Source: Thiocapsa sp. KS1
GTDB lineage: Bacteria; Pseudomonadota; Gammaproteobacteria; Chromatiales; Chromatiaceae
Assembly (NCBI RefSeq): GCF_001499735.1
Contig: NZ_LN848257.1
Coordinates: 3,662,795 to 3,704,416, forward strand
Reading direction: 5' to 3'
Length of the DNA: 41,622 nucleotides
Positions 8,601-16,762 of the stretch are shown in pieces. The position numbers were made by a program, and so were the translations under genes. Below the pieces are notes generated by a model that made no database searches, had not been told where the DNA came from, and saw nothing but the letters and a program-made list of their open reading frames with translations. Within the stretch, counting starts at the first letter, position 1. Each line of letters opens with the position of its first letter.

Positions 8601-8966
8601 ATGACGACCAACGACACCATCAACACCGTCAACGAAATCAACACCAAGAACGTCGAGCGTATGACCAGCCTCGGCGAGCTCAACGTCCGCATCTTCGAGA
8701 AGATGTCCGCGCGTCAGATGGATGCCATGAGCCTCTACATGGAGCATGCCATGCGTGTCATGAAGCTCGCGACCGAGTCCAAGGGCTACAATGAGTTCTT
8801 CAAGGGCCAGGTCGAAGCCACCAAAGAGCTGAGCGAGCGCGTCCTGGCCGAAGGCAAGACCAGCATGCAGGCCGTCAGCGACGTGCGTGACGACTACCGC
8901 AACTGGTTCGAGAAGAACATGGCCGACGTTTCCGCCGACCTGCGCAAGGCCGTTCCTGCGGTTTAA
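8601..8966 (+). CDS. phaP: Phasin, PHA granule coat protein
   Basis: A 121-residue helical amphipathic protein beginning MTTNDTINTVNEINTKNVER, a typical gammaproteobacterial phasin (phasin_2-like). Phasins cover the PHB granule, control its size and are made in quantity only when polymer forms. There are no Cys residues and no membrane segment. ATG at 8601 is chosen over an in-frame ATG at 8511 because the latter lies before the promoter and operator; GGAG sits nine bases upstream of 8601. It has its own promoter and operator, between phaR and phaB. Confidence 0.92.
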   Translation: MTTNDTINTVNEINTKNVERMTSLGELNVRIFEKMSARQMDAMSLYMEHAMRVMKLATESKGYNEFFKGQVEATKELSERVLAEGKTSMQAVSDVRDDYRNWFEKNMADVSADLRKAVPAV

Positions 8967-8994
8967 TCGGGATCCTCCCGAATAAGCCCGGTTC

Positions 8995-9051
8995 GGCGGT
9001 CCAAGGACGGACCGCCACACGCAACGCTCCGGCGCGGGGCGTTGCGTGTGG
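8995..9051 (+). repeat. Two competing hairpins after the phasin gene
   Basis: GGCGGTCC/GGACCGCC (8995-9002 with 9009-9016) and CCACACGCAACGC/GCGTTGCGTGTGG (9015-9027 with 9039-9051) share bases 9015-9016, so both full stems cannot form together. The second is a perfect 13-bp stem with an 11-base loop. Neither is followed by a T-run. They sit between phaP and phaB and could stabilise the abundant phasin mRNA or reduce read-through into phaB. Confidence 0.6.
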
Positions 9052-9153
9052 CGTGTGAGGCCCGAAGGTATTCAACGCCGTGAGCGGATCGCTTTTTGAT
9101 CGCTCCGGTCTTTTGCAAACCACAAATCAATAACAACCCGGAGGAATAGAGAC

Positions 9154-9894
9154 ATGGCTCGTATCGCACTCGTGACCGGCGGCATCGGCGGAATCGGCAC
9201 CTCGATCTGCACCCGTCTGGCACAAGACGGCTGCACCGTCATCGCCAATCATCATCCGTCCGAGGCCGCTGCTGCGGAAGCCTGGAAGAAGGATCGCGAG
9301 GCCGAGGGTTTTGCCATCGATACCATCGCCGCGGACGTGTCCTCCTTCGAAGACAGCGCGCGTATGATCAAGGAGATCACCGAGCAGCACGGCCCGGTCG
9401 ACATCCTGATCAACTGCGCCGGTATCACCCGCGACAAGACCTTCAAGAAGATGGAGCTTGCGCAGTGGGAAGCGGTGATGCGGGTCAACCTGGACAGCGT
9501 CTTCAACGTGACGCGCAACGTCTGGGAAGGGATGCTGGATCGCGGCTTCGGTCGGATCATCAACATCTCCTCGGTCAACGGTCAGCGCGGACAGTTCGGT
9601 CAAGCCAACTACTCCGCCGCCAAGGCCGGTATGCACGGCTTCACCATGGCCTTGGCCCAGGAAGGCGCGTCCAAGGGTGTCACGGTGAACACCGTCTCGC
9701 CCGGCTATGTCGAGACCGCCATGACCCTGGCGATGGACGATACCGTGCGCAACAGCATTATCTCGGGCGTCCCGATGCGCCGCATGGCACAGCCTGCCGA
9801 GATCGCAGCGGCGATCGCCTTCCTGGCCGGCGACGAGAGCGCCTACATCACCGGTGCGAACCTGCCGGTCAACGGCGGTCTCTTCATGCACTGA
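9154..9894 (+). CDS. phaB: Acetoacetyl-CoA reductase
   Basis: Reduces acetoacetyl-CoA to (R)-3-hydroxybutyryl-CoA with NADPH, the second step of PHB synthesis. It is a 246-residue short-chain dehydrogenase: cofactor loop TGGIGGIG near residue 9, NCAG near 88, S140 in ISSVNG, and Y153-x3-K157 in YSAAK form the catalytic set. The PGYVETAM loop and the C-terminus LPVNGGLFMH are as in other PhaB proteins. A strong GGAGG site precedes the ATG. It is last in the pha series; the nearest terminator is at 10113. Confidence 0.95.
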   Translation: MARIALVTGGIGGIGTSICTRLAQDGCTVIANHHPSEAAAAEAWKKDREAEGFAIDTIAADVSSFEDSARMIKEITEQHGPVDILINCAGITRDKTFKKMELAQWEAVMRVNLDSVFNVTRNVWEGMLDRGFGRIINISSVNGQRGQFGQANYSAAKAGMHGFTMALAQEGASKGVTVNTVSPGYVETAMTLAMDDTVRNSIISGVPMRRMAQPAEIAAAIAFLAGDESAYITGANLPVNGGLFMH

Positions 9895-10112
9895 GGCGCT
9901 CGTCACATCTAATCCGCGTCCGGGGTCGTTAAAATCGGCGCCAGGTGAGGTCGGCCTCGCCGCAGACAACGACCTCGGCGAGACGCGGTTTAGAAATCGA
10001 ACGTCGGAATTCAGAACATCGATGTCTTGGGCCTGCCGTCGCTACGCCGAGCCCATGACCTTATAGATCGATACCAGTGTCCTCCTCGTCTCTCTCATCA
10101 TGAGACGTTTCC
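9895..10112. other. Intergenic region after phaB
   Basis: No gene is supported. It holds a 7-bp inverted repeat (GAGGTCG 9947, CGACCTC 9970) and the 12-mer AGACGCGGTTTA at 9981-9992, which recurs at 21138 and, inverted, near 21064. It ends in the terminator at 10113. A small RNA ending there is possible but not shown. Confidence 0.4.
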
Positions 10113-10140
10113 AGCCCGGCTCCCCGCCGGGCTTTTTTTT
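10113..10140 (+). terminator. Intrinsic terminator of the pha series
   Basis: AGCCCGGC (10113-10120), loop TCCCC, GCCGGGCT (10126-10133), then an unbroken T-run to 10140. It is the clearest rho-independent terminator in the window, 218 bases after phaB and before the methyltransferase gene. Confidence 0.93.
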
Positions 10141-10252
10141 ATCTCGGAAATCTCCGTCCGGATTGGCTTCGGAGAAACACCCGCCGAATGCGCCAATCCG
10201 GCGACGTCAGCATGCGCGGGTCGGAGTGGGGCGACATTCCGATTTCCTCCGA

Positions 10253-10281
10253 TTGTCTCTAAACGGCCACGCTGATATTCT
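10253..10281 (+). promoter_or_regulatory. Candidate promoter of the cytosine methyltransferase gene
   Basis: TTGTCT (10253-10258), 17 bases, TATTCT (10276-10281). Transcription would start near 10288, just before the AGGGGG ribosome site at 10293, giving a very short leader. It supports the ATG at 10307 over upstream starts. Confidence 0.55.
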
Positions 10282-10306
10282 GAGTCATCACCAGGGGGCA
10301 ATCCTA

Positions 10307-11542
10307 ATGAACGTCGTCCGCCCCTCGGACAGCCCCCGCCGCACCTTCATCGATCTGTTTTCGGGTGCCGGCGGCATGACCTACGGCTTCCACACGCACC
10401 CTTCGTTCCGGGTCGTCGGAGCGTTCGACGGCGAATTCGGCAAGCCGAGCAGCGGGAAAGGGCGTCTGGGCTGCAATGAGACGTTTCGTCTCAACATCGG
10501 GCTTTCCCCGACCCCCGTCGATCTGGCCCGGGTCGAGGATGCCGATATCGAGGCCGCGAGATGCGACCGTCTCGGCGGGCTGGATCTGGATGTTCTGTCC
10601 GCTTGCCCGCCATGCACCGGATTTTCAAGAGCCAACCCGAACAATCACCTCGATGACGACGAGCGCAACAGCTTGGTGGTGCGCACGGCGCGATGGGTGC
10701 GCATTCTCAAGCCGCGGGTGCTCGTCATGGAGAACGCCCGAGAGCTTCTGAAGGGTAACTTCGCACATCACTTCCGCGAGCTTCGTCGGCAGCTTGAGGG
10801 GATGGGCTACGACGTGCGAGCGACGATCCACATGCTGGATCGATTCGGCCTCCCCCAGCGGCGGGAGCGCGCATTGGTGGTCGCAACCAGGCTCCCGATC
10901 GGCGCCAAAGACCTCGAAGACCTCTGGCAAGGTTTCGAGATCGATCAAAAGGCCACCCATGTTCGCCGATGCATCGCTCACCTACCGGCGGTATCCGCGG
11001 GAGAGCGCCACCCGGATGACCCCTTCCACGTCTCACCCAAGATGAACGGCGAAACACGCGATCGCATCCGAGCGATCCCCTCCGATGGAGGCTCGTGGAT
11101 CGATCTTAGGGACCATCGAGACGCCGATCGACTCATGACTCCGGCGATGAAGAGATACGTCGCAGCCGAGGACTTCGGGTCTCATCCGGATGTTTACGGG
11201 CGGATGGCCTGGGACCGACCCGCGGTCACGATCAAGCGCGAATGCGCACACGTCGGCAATGGTCGCTACAGCCATCCGGAGCAGGATCGCCTGTGCACGA
11301 TCCGGGAGCTTGCGCTGCTCCAAGGGTTTCCGAAGCATTACCGGTTCGGCGGCGGGTCGCTGTCGAACCAGTACCGCCACATCGGGGATGCAGTCCCGCC
11401 GCTGATCTCCCATCAGCTTGCGCACTTGGTGGATTGGATGTTCACTGGCGAGAAACCGGAGCTCGCTGACTGCGTGCTGCCCGGCACCAGACTTCACGCG
11501 GAGGACATCCAGCCGGCACCGATCCAACCCGGTCGAATCTAG
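10307..11542 (+). CDS. DNA (cytosine-5-)-methyltransferase
   Basis: A 411-residue C5 methyltransferase of the Dcm/HhaI type. Motif I is DLFSGAGGMTYGF near residue 16, motif IV is ACPPCTGFSR with the catalytic C103, motif VI reads ENA (usual ENV), motif VIII is PQRRERA, and motif X is GDAVPP near the C-terminus. The target-recognition region lies between VIII and IX and is fairly short. The frame is open upstream to 10100, but that part spans the terminator and promoter; ATG at 10307 has AGGGGG. No restriction enzyme, Vsr nuclease or regulator is next to it, so it appears solitary. It could be a remnant of a restriction system, a prophage-type protective enzyme, or an epigenetic regulator; the recognition sequence cannot be read. 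Confidence 0.92.
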   Translation: MNVVRPSDSPRRTFIDLFSGAGGMTYGFHTHPSFRVVGAFDGEFGKPSSGKGRLGCNETFRLNIGLSPTPVDLARVEDADIEAARCDRLGGLDLDVLSACPPCTGFSRANPNNHLDDDERNSLVVRTARWVRILKPRVLVMENARELLKGNFAHHFRELRRQLEGMGYDVRATIHMLDRFGLPQRRERALVVATRLPIGAKDLEDLWQGFEIDQKATHVRRCIAHLPAVSAGERHPDDPFHVSPKMNGETRDRIRAIPSDGGSWIDLRDHRDADRLMTPAMKRYVAAEDFGSHPDVYGRMAWDRPAVTIKRECAHVGNGRYSHPEQDRLCTIRELALLQGFPKHYRFGGGSLSNQYRHIGDAVPPLISHQLAHLVDWMFTGEKPELADCVLPGTRLHAEDIQPAPIQPGRI

Positions 11543-11589
11543 GAGTGCCCGCCGGAGGTTCCGATGGGGCTCGACCCGCTCCGCGACGC

Positions 11590-12138
11590 TTACTCCGCCG
11601 GATCCGAGTCACCCAAGGGCTCGACCCCGTCGCGCTCGCAGCGCTCAAGCAGCTCGGCCAGAATCCCGAGGCCGGGTATCGCAAGTTCGGGCGGCGCCAC
11701 GTCGGCCAGCGGGACCAGCACGAAGGCACGTCGGGCCATCTCCTGATGCGGGATCGTCAGGCCGGGCTCGTCGATGCGCGCGTCGCCGTAGACGAGGATG
11801 TCGAGATCCAGAATGCGCGGCCCCCAACGGGTGCCGTCGCGCCGACGGCCATGGGCCAGCTCGATCCGATGGAGCTCCGCCAAGAGTGCCTGCGGGGCCA
11901 GGCGGGTCTCGAGACGGGCCGCCGCATTGATGTAGTCGGGTTGGCCGGGCGGGCCGACGGGCGCGGTCCGATACAGGCGCGAGGCGGCCAGCAGACGGCT
12001 TTCGGGCAACGTGGCCAGCTCGCCGATGGCCGCGCTCACCTGCCGCTCCGGCTCCTGCAGATTGCTGCCGAGGCCGATCCAGACGGCGACCGGCGCACCT
12101 AGGGTCGACCGGCCGGGGGAAGGGTCAATCCGGGTCAT
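11590..12138 (-). CDS. folK: 2-amino-4-hydroxy-6-hydroxymethyldihydropteridine diphosphokinase
   Basis: Transfers pyrophosphate from ATP to 6-hydroxymethyl-7,8-dihydropterin in folate synthesis. GLGSNLQEPERQV starts the fold, YRTAPVGPPGQPDYINA is the substrate loop, and RWGPRILDLDILVYGD is the HPPK signature with the metal-binding Asp pair. The start at 12138 (MTRIDPSPGR) has GAGGCGG upstream and gives 182 residues, slightly longer than the usual 160-170; an upstream in-frame ATG at 12219 would run through a terminator hairpin and is rejected. It is convergent with the methyltransferase gene 47 bases away. No folB or panB is adjacent in this window. Confidence 0.93.
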   Translation of the reverse strand: MTRIDPSPGRSTLGAPVAVWIGLGSNLQEPERQVSAAIGELATLPESRLLAASRLYRTAPVGPPGQPDYINAAARLETRLAPQALLAELHRIELAHGRRRDGTRWGPRILDLDILVYGDARIDEPGLTIPHQEMARRAFVLVPLADVAPPELAIPGLGILAELLERCERDGVEPLGDSDPAE

Positions 12139-12162
12139 GGAAGCCGCCTCGAACGCATCCGC

Positions 12163-12210
12163 AAAAAGACCGCCCCCGGCATCCGTTCTCGCGGATGACC
12201 GGGGGCGGTC
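12163..12210 (-). terminator. Intrinsic terminator after the Hsp20 gene
   Basis: Read on the minus strand, GACCGCCCCCGG-T-CATCC and GGATG-CCGGGGGCGGTC form a 17-bp stem with one bulge, followed by TTTTT. It ends transcription from hsp20 48 bases past its stop and lies just before folK, so folK needs a promoter inside or after it, or read-through. Confidence 0.85.
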
Positions 12211-12257
12211 GGCGCACACGCGATGGTGTACGATGGGCGCTCAAGGCGCCTTGTCGA

Positions 12258-12764
12258 TTACGCAACCTCGATCCGCCGACGCTCCGTCTTCTGGGTCTTC
12301 GGCAGATGGATCTCGAGCACACCATCCTTGAACTCGGCCTTGGCGTTCTCAAGGTCCACGTTCTCGGGCAGTCGCAGCGACCGCACGAAACTGCCGCGCG
12401 CGATCTCGGACCGGTAGTAGGTACCCTTCTCTTCGGTCTTCTCATGCTTACGCTCGCCTTTGAGCGTCAACACTTGGCCGACCAGCTCGATCTCGAGATC
12501 ATCCTTCTCGACGCCCGGCACCTCGGCGCGTACCAGAAGCTCCTCTTCGCGATCGATCAAGTCGACCTTCGGGGTCATCTCGACCGCCTGCTCGAGGCGC
12601 GCCCACTCCGGCCACATCTCACGGAACGGATGCATCCAACCATGCCGCCAACCGCGCGGCGGGCCGCCCAGCATGAGGTCATCGAAGGCACGATCCATCT
12701 CGTCGAAGAGTGTCGTCTCACGACGCGGGACCGCTTCGCCAATCGCTTTGCTTTTGGTTTTCAT
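12258..12764 (-). CDS. Small heat shock protein, Hsp20/alpha-crystallin family
   Basis: An ATP-independent holdase chaperone that forms oligomers and binds unfolding proteins. The alpha-crystallin domain covers about residues 65-168: VDLIDREEELLVRAEVPGV, VLTLKGERK, then the FVRSLRLPENVD and AEFKDGVLEIHLPK strands that end most family members. The I-x-I/V tail motif is seen as IEVA at the very end. The N-terminal arm is longer than in IbpA and rich in Trp/Met/Arg. ATG at 12764 is chosen because AGGAGGG lies six bases upstream; a frame extension upstream lacks this. A TATACT -10-like box (complement of 12796-12801) lies 31 bases upstream, without a clear -35 or sigma-32 box. Confidence 0.93.
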   Translation of the reverse strand: MKTKSKAIGEAVPRRETTLFDEMDRAFDDLMLGGPPRGWRHGWMHPFREMWPEWARLEQAVEMTPKVDLIDREEELLVRAEVPGVEKDDLEIELVGQVLTLKGERKHEKTEEKGTYYRSEIARGSFVRSLRLPENVDLENAKAEFKDGVLEIHLPKTQKTERRRIEVA

Positions 12765-13042
12765 GGCAGCCCTCCTGTCTTCTATTCCCACTTAAAGTAT
12801 AGCTCAGAGGCCTAGGCTTGCTGCCCTCGCACGCACTGAACGACATCACGGCTGCCACGGATTGATCGTGACGAGGACCATCATCGGCGACTCCACCGCC
12901 TAGGACGGGCGGCTCACGCATGCCTTCGCGCTTCGGTTGCGGGAGGTCGACGTCACCCAGAGGTCCGAGCCGGGCACGAATGCACTGGACCAGCGCGGCA
13001 CAGTCCATCAGCGCCGGCGCCGGGCTTGAACCGCCAGTCTTC
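12765..13042. other. Intergenic region upstream of the Hsp20 gene
   Basis: Together with the repeat at 13043 this is a 330-base gap between hsp20 and the end of aas, both minus. A frame read through it includes a translated copy of the palindromic repeat, a sign that it is not a real gene. Only the -10-like box at 12796-12801 is notable. Confidence 0.45.
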
Positions 13043-13095
13043 AGGTCGGCGGAAGAGGTCGACTGCAAGTCGACGATCCCGGGGCTCGCCGACCT
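13043..13095. repeat. Palindromic dispersed repeat, short form
   Basis: AGGTCGGCG (13043-13051) and CGCCGACCT (13087-13095) flank a core GTCGACTGCAAGTCGAC plus GATCCCGGG. The core, the adjoining GGCGGAAGAG and the CCCGGGAT end match the element at 22858-22936 with one change (ATCGTC for ATAGTC). It touches the stop codon of aas. Two related copies in one window suggest a REP or MITE-like family. Confidence 0.7.
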
Positions 13096-16000
13096 CAAGC
13101 CGCCAACGCCAGTCGCTTCGCCGCACCGAAATCCGTCTTGCCGCTGCCGAGCTTGGGGATCGCCGCGACCTGAAGCACCTCGGCGGGGATGCTCAGCGGA
13201 TTCATCCCGGCCTCGAGCAGCTGCTTGCGCAGACCATCGGCGTCGATCTCACCGGCAACCAGAAGCAGGATGCGCTCGCCCTTGCGCTCGTCGGGGAGGT
13301 TGACGGCGGCCAGCTCCAGCTCGGGTTGGCCGAGGATGCGGCGGATCTGATCCTCGACCGCGCCCAGGCTGATCATCTCCCCGCCCAGCTTGGCGAAGCG
13401 CGAGTAGCGATCGACGATGGTGAGGAATCCGTCCGGGTCCAGATGGCCCTTATCACCCGTCTTGTACCAACGCTGACCGTCCAGCTCGACCACCACGTCC
13501 GCGGTCCTTTCCGGGTCGTTGAGATAGCCCTTCATCACCTGCACACCGCCGATGAGGATGAGCCCGTCCTCCCCCGGCGGCAGGGTCGCCAGGGTCTCGG
13601 GGTCGACGATGCGGAAGCTGGTACCGGGCAGCGGCAGGCCCACGGTGCCGGGACGCGAGCCGGCCTGGATCTTCCAGGTCTCTGTCTCCATGGCATCCGG
13701 GACATTGACGCTGGCGACCGGCGTGGTCTCGGTCGCTCCATAACCCTCGTAGATCGGCTTGTTGAACTTGATCGCGAAGGCATCGCGCACCTCGGGGGCG
13801 AGCCGTTCGGCGCCGGCCACCACCACTCGCACGGACTGGAGCATCAGGGGATGAACGCGCTGATTGCGGATAAAGAGCCGCAGGAAGGTCGAGGTGCTGC
13901 ACAACACGGTCGCACGATAACGGGCGATCGCCTTGGCGGTGCCGACGGCGTCCGTCGGGTCGGGATGGCAGACCATCGGGATGCCCTCGAGCAGCGGCAG
14001 GAAGGTGGTGACCGTGAGCCCGAAGGCATGGAAGGGCGGCAGGTTGGCGAGGATAAGATCGTCCGGCTCGGTGTTGAGCACGTCCGAGATCTGCCGGACG
14101 TTGGCCATGATGTTGCGATGGCTGAGCTCGATGCCCTTGGGTGTGCCCTCGCTGCCGCTGGAGAAGAGGATGGCGGCGGTGTCGTCGGGCCGACCGGGCC
14201 GTCCGAACAGCCAAAGCAGGAGGCGGGCGGGCAGGAGGATGCCGATGCCCAGGAGCGCCAACGCCTCCGCCTTGCCGATCTCGGCGCGCAGGGCCTCCAT
14301 CGGATGCAGCGTCGCCTCGGTGAAGGCCGCGTCGAGATCGATCCCGCGCTGTTGCAGTTTGTCGAGGAAGCGCTCGGAGGTGACGACATGGCGCACGCCG
14401 GCGTTGCGCATTCCGGCCAGCAGGGCCTCGCTGCTGGCGGTGTAGTTGAGATTGACGACCTGCTTGCCGACGAGCAACGCCGCCAGGTTGGCGATCGCCG
14501 CCGCACTGCTCGCGGGCAGCAGAATGCCGACGGCTGGCTCCGGGGCGAGGCGCTTGATCCGGCGCGCGAACAGCAGGACCGCCGCGATCAGGCGCCGATT
14601 GGTCAGACGAGTCCCGGCCGAATCGATCACCGCCACCTCGCCGAGACGCTGCTTCGCCGCCGCAAGCCAGGCCGCGGGTAGGGTCGGCAAAGTCGCGATG
14701 TGGGTCTGCCAGGAGGTCACCGAGAGCTCGAAGACCGCCTGCTTGACCTGCTCCGCGCTTGCCTCGCGGGGCAGCGGCCGGCCGAAGGCGACCAGCACGT
14801 CGCGGGTTCGGCCCTCGCGGCGACTGGCCTTGAGCTTCTCCTTGGCGTAGGAGAAGCGGCTCCCCCACAAACCGCGCAGATAGAAGGGCAGGATGACGCC
14901 GGACGTGGCGGCGCGGGCGGATCTCTCGAAGCCGCGCTTGAACTCGGAGAGCTGCCCGTTCTTGCTGATGGTGCCTTCCGGGAAGATGCACACCACCTCG
15001 CCGGCGTCGAGCAGCCGCGAGACGGTCTCGATCGCCTCGCGGCTGCGCCCGCCCGAGATGGGCACCACGCCGAAGAAGTCCAGGAACCAGCGCAGATACC
15101 AGCGCTCGTAGATCACCCGCTCCATCACGAAGCGCACCGGCCGCGGACTGGCCATCTGCACCATTGCCCAGTCGACCCAACTGATGTGGTTGCCGAGCAT
15201 CAGCACGCCGCCCTGGGCCGGCATATTCTTCAGGCCGATGACGTCGAGCCGATAATGGGTCGACATGGCGCGTGCCATCAGGAAGCGCACCATCGACTGG
15301 GGCAATTGATAGAGGGTGTAGATGGCCCCGCAGAGCGCGACGACGGCGAGCGCGAGCATCACCGTCAGACCGCCGATCTTCAGATAGGCCGCCAGCACCG
15401 TGAGTCCGAGGAAGCTCAGCATCACGATGTTCTGGATGAAGTTGTTGGCGGCGAGCACACGCCCGAGCCCTTGCTCGCCGGCGTTGAACTGGATCAGAGC
15501 GTTGAGCGGCACCAGAAAGACGCCGCCGAGAAAGCCGAGGAGCAGGAAGTTCAACCCGTGCGCCCAGGCAGACCCCAGCCCCGGCAAGACGAATAGCGCC
15601 GCGGAGACGCCGAGCGCGCCGACCGGGATCAGGCCGGTCTCGATATGATTGCGCGACACCCGCCCGGCCACCACCGAGCCCAGGATGATGCCGATGCCCG
15701 AGCAAGCGAGCACGCCCTGGATCACGACCGTATTGGTCTCGCCGAGCGTCTCTTTGGCGAACGCCGGGAAGGCGGCGAGGATCACCTGCGCGATCGACCA
15801 GAAGATCGCAAGCCCCACGATCGAGAGCCAGATCACCTGGTTGTCCCAGGCGGCGTGCAGATTGTTTCGCAGATAACGCCCGCTGGCGTAATCCGGCCAG
15901 ATGAATCGCATCTCGGTGCCGGGGGCGCGTACGGGCAGGCGGTAGGCCAGCACGACCTCGATCAGCGACCCCGCGACCAACACCCAACCAAGCGGCGCCA

Positions 16001-16541
16001 TCATCCCCATCACCTCGTCCGGCGTGGTGTAGCTCATGCCGACCAGACGTCCCTCGAACAGGACCGAGAAGAAGAAGATCCCCGCCAGAATCGCCGTCGT
16101 GGTCGTCGCCTGGACCCAGCCGTTGGCCGAGGCCAGTGCCTCCTTGCCGACCAGCTCCTTGATATAGCCGTATTTGGCCGGCGAATAGAAGGCGCTCTGC
16201 ACCGCCAGCAGGAAGGTCATGGCGAAGGCCGCCCAGAACCAGGCCAGATAATAGAAGAGCGCAATGGCGAGCGTGACGGCGACCGCCACCCAGGCGCTCG
16301 CGCGCATCACCAGATGCTTGGGGAAGCGGTCCGCCAGGAAGCCCGACGGCGTAAACAGCAGGACGAAGGGCAACAGGATCAGGGCATTGACGATCGCTGT
16401 CAGCAGGATCTGAGCATCGCCGTCGTAGGTCTTGAAGAGTGTGTTCTGGATGATGATCTTGTGACCCAAGTCCACGAAGGCATTGAGAAAAATCATGCCG
16501 ATATAGGCGACGAAACCGGTGATGCGGAAGAGCTGACCCAT
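13095..16541 (-). CDS. aas: Fused lysophospholipid transporter / acyltransferase / acyl-ACP synthetase (LplT-Aas)
   Basis: An 1148-residue inner-membrane protein with three parts. Residues 1-410 are a 12-segment major facilitator transporter of the LplT type. Residues about 430-620 are a PlsC acyltransferase with H452-x4-D457 in NHISWVD and the FPEGT substrate motif. Residues about 640-1148 are an AMP-forming acyl-ACP synthetase with ILFSSGSEGTPKGIE (P-loop), YGATETTP, GDKGHLDPDGF and the catalytic Lys in LGSGKTDF. In E. coli LplT and Aas are separate: LplT flips lysophospholipids inward and Aas re-acylates them. The fusion therefore puts transport, fatty acid activation and transfer in one chain. 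AGGGGG lies before the ATG. It appears monocistronic; the repeat at 13043 touches its stop. Confidence 0.93.
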   Translation of the reverse strand: MGQLFRITGFVAYIGMIFLNAFVDLGHKIIIQNTLFKTYDGDAQILLTAIVNALILLPFVLLFTPSGFLADRFPKHLVMRASAWVAVAVTLAIALFYYLAWFWAAFAMTFLLAVQSAFYSPAKYGYIKELVGKEALASANGWVQATTTTAILAGIFFFSVLFEGRLVGMSYTTPDEVMGMMAPLGWVLVAGSLIEVVLAYRLPVRAPGTEMRFIWPDYASGRYLRNNLHAAWDNQVIWLSIVGLAIFWSIAQVILAAFPAFAKETLGETNTVVIQGVLACSGIGIILGSVVAGRVSRNHIETGLIPVGALGVSAALFVLPGLGSAWAHGLNFLLLGFLGGVFLVPLNALIQFNAGEQGLGRVLAANNFIQNIVMLSFLGLTVLAAYLKIGGLTVMLALAVVALCGAIYTLYQLPQSMVRFLMARAMSTHYRLDVIGLKNMPAQGGVLMLGNHISWVDWAMVQMASPRPVRFVMERVIYERWYLRWFLDFFGVVPISGGRSREAIETVSRLLDAGEVVCIFPEGTISKNGQLSEFKRGFERSARAATSGVILPFYLRGLWGSRFSYAKEKLKASRREGRTRDVLVAFGRPLPREASAEQVKQAVFELSVTSWQTHIATLPTLPAAWLAAAKQRLGEVAVIDSAGTRLTNRRLIAAVLLFARRIKRLAPEPAVGILLPASSAAAIANLAALLVGKQVVNLNYTASSEALLAGMRNAGVRHVVTSERFLDKLQQRGIDLDAAFTEATLHPMEALRAEIGKAEALALLGIGILLPARLLLWLFGRPGRPDDTAAILFSSGSEGTPKGIELSHRNIMANVRQISDVLNTEPDDLILANLPPFHAFGLTVTTFLPLLEGIPMVCHPDPTDAVGTAKAIARYRATVLCSTSTFLRLFIRNQRVHPLMLQSVRVVVAGAERLAPEVRDAFAIKFNKPIYEGYGATETTPVASVNVPDAMETETWKIQAGSRPGTVGLPLPGTSFRIVDPETLATLPPGEDGLILIGGVQVMKGYLNDPERTADVVVELDGQRWYKTGDKGHLDPDGFLTIVDRYSRFAKLGGEMISLGAVEDQIRRILGQPELELAAVNLPDERKGERILLLVAGEIDADGLRKQLLEAGMNPLSIPAEVLQVAAIPKLGSGKTDFGAAKRLALAA

Positions 16542-16655
16542 GCGAATGCGCCCCCTGGCGTCGACCGAGATGATTGTCGTTGTTGACTGTCGGCCGCGTT
16601 ATTGCCGCGGACGGGCCTCGTGCGTCCCGGCCGTGGCGCGGAGCGCCAAGAGAGG

Positions 16656-16681
16656 CGTGACACCGCATGAGCGGTGTCACG
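16656..16681. repeat. 11-bp perfect hairpin
   Basis: CGTGACACCGC and GCGGTGTCACG surround ATGA. It lies between the cytochrome genes and aas, about 80 bases after the cytochrome stop, with no T-run. It may be a regulator site upstream of aas or an mRNA end of the cytochrome operon. Confidence 0.5.
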
Positions 16682-16762
16682 AGCACGTCGGTCGGTTGCG
16701 TGGAACTGAGTCCCTTACGCCGCAAGGTACAAGGGGCGACTTAAGTCTCTCCTACTCACCGA

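Noticed and set aside
10100-10306. N-terminal extension of the cytosine methyltransferase
   Set aside because: Would be translated through an intrinsic terminator and the promoter; ATG 10307 has a good ribosome site and motif I follows at once.
12765-13098. Small minus-strand protein starting MRSASPGIVDLQSTSSADL
   Set aside because: It is a translation of the dispersed palindromic repeat; no ribosome site.
13026-14681. Plus-strand 551-codon frame
   Set aside because: Antisense shadow of the aas fusion, with repetitive charged composition and no family resemblance.
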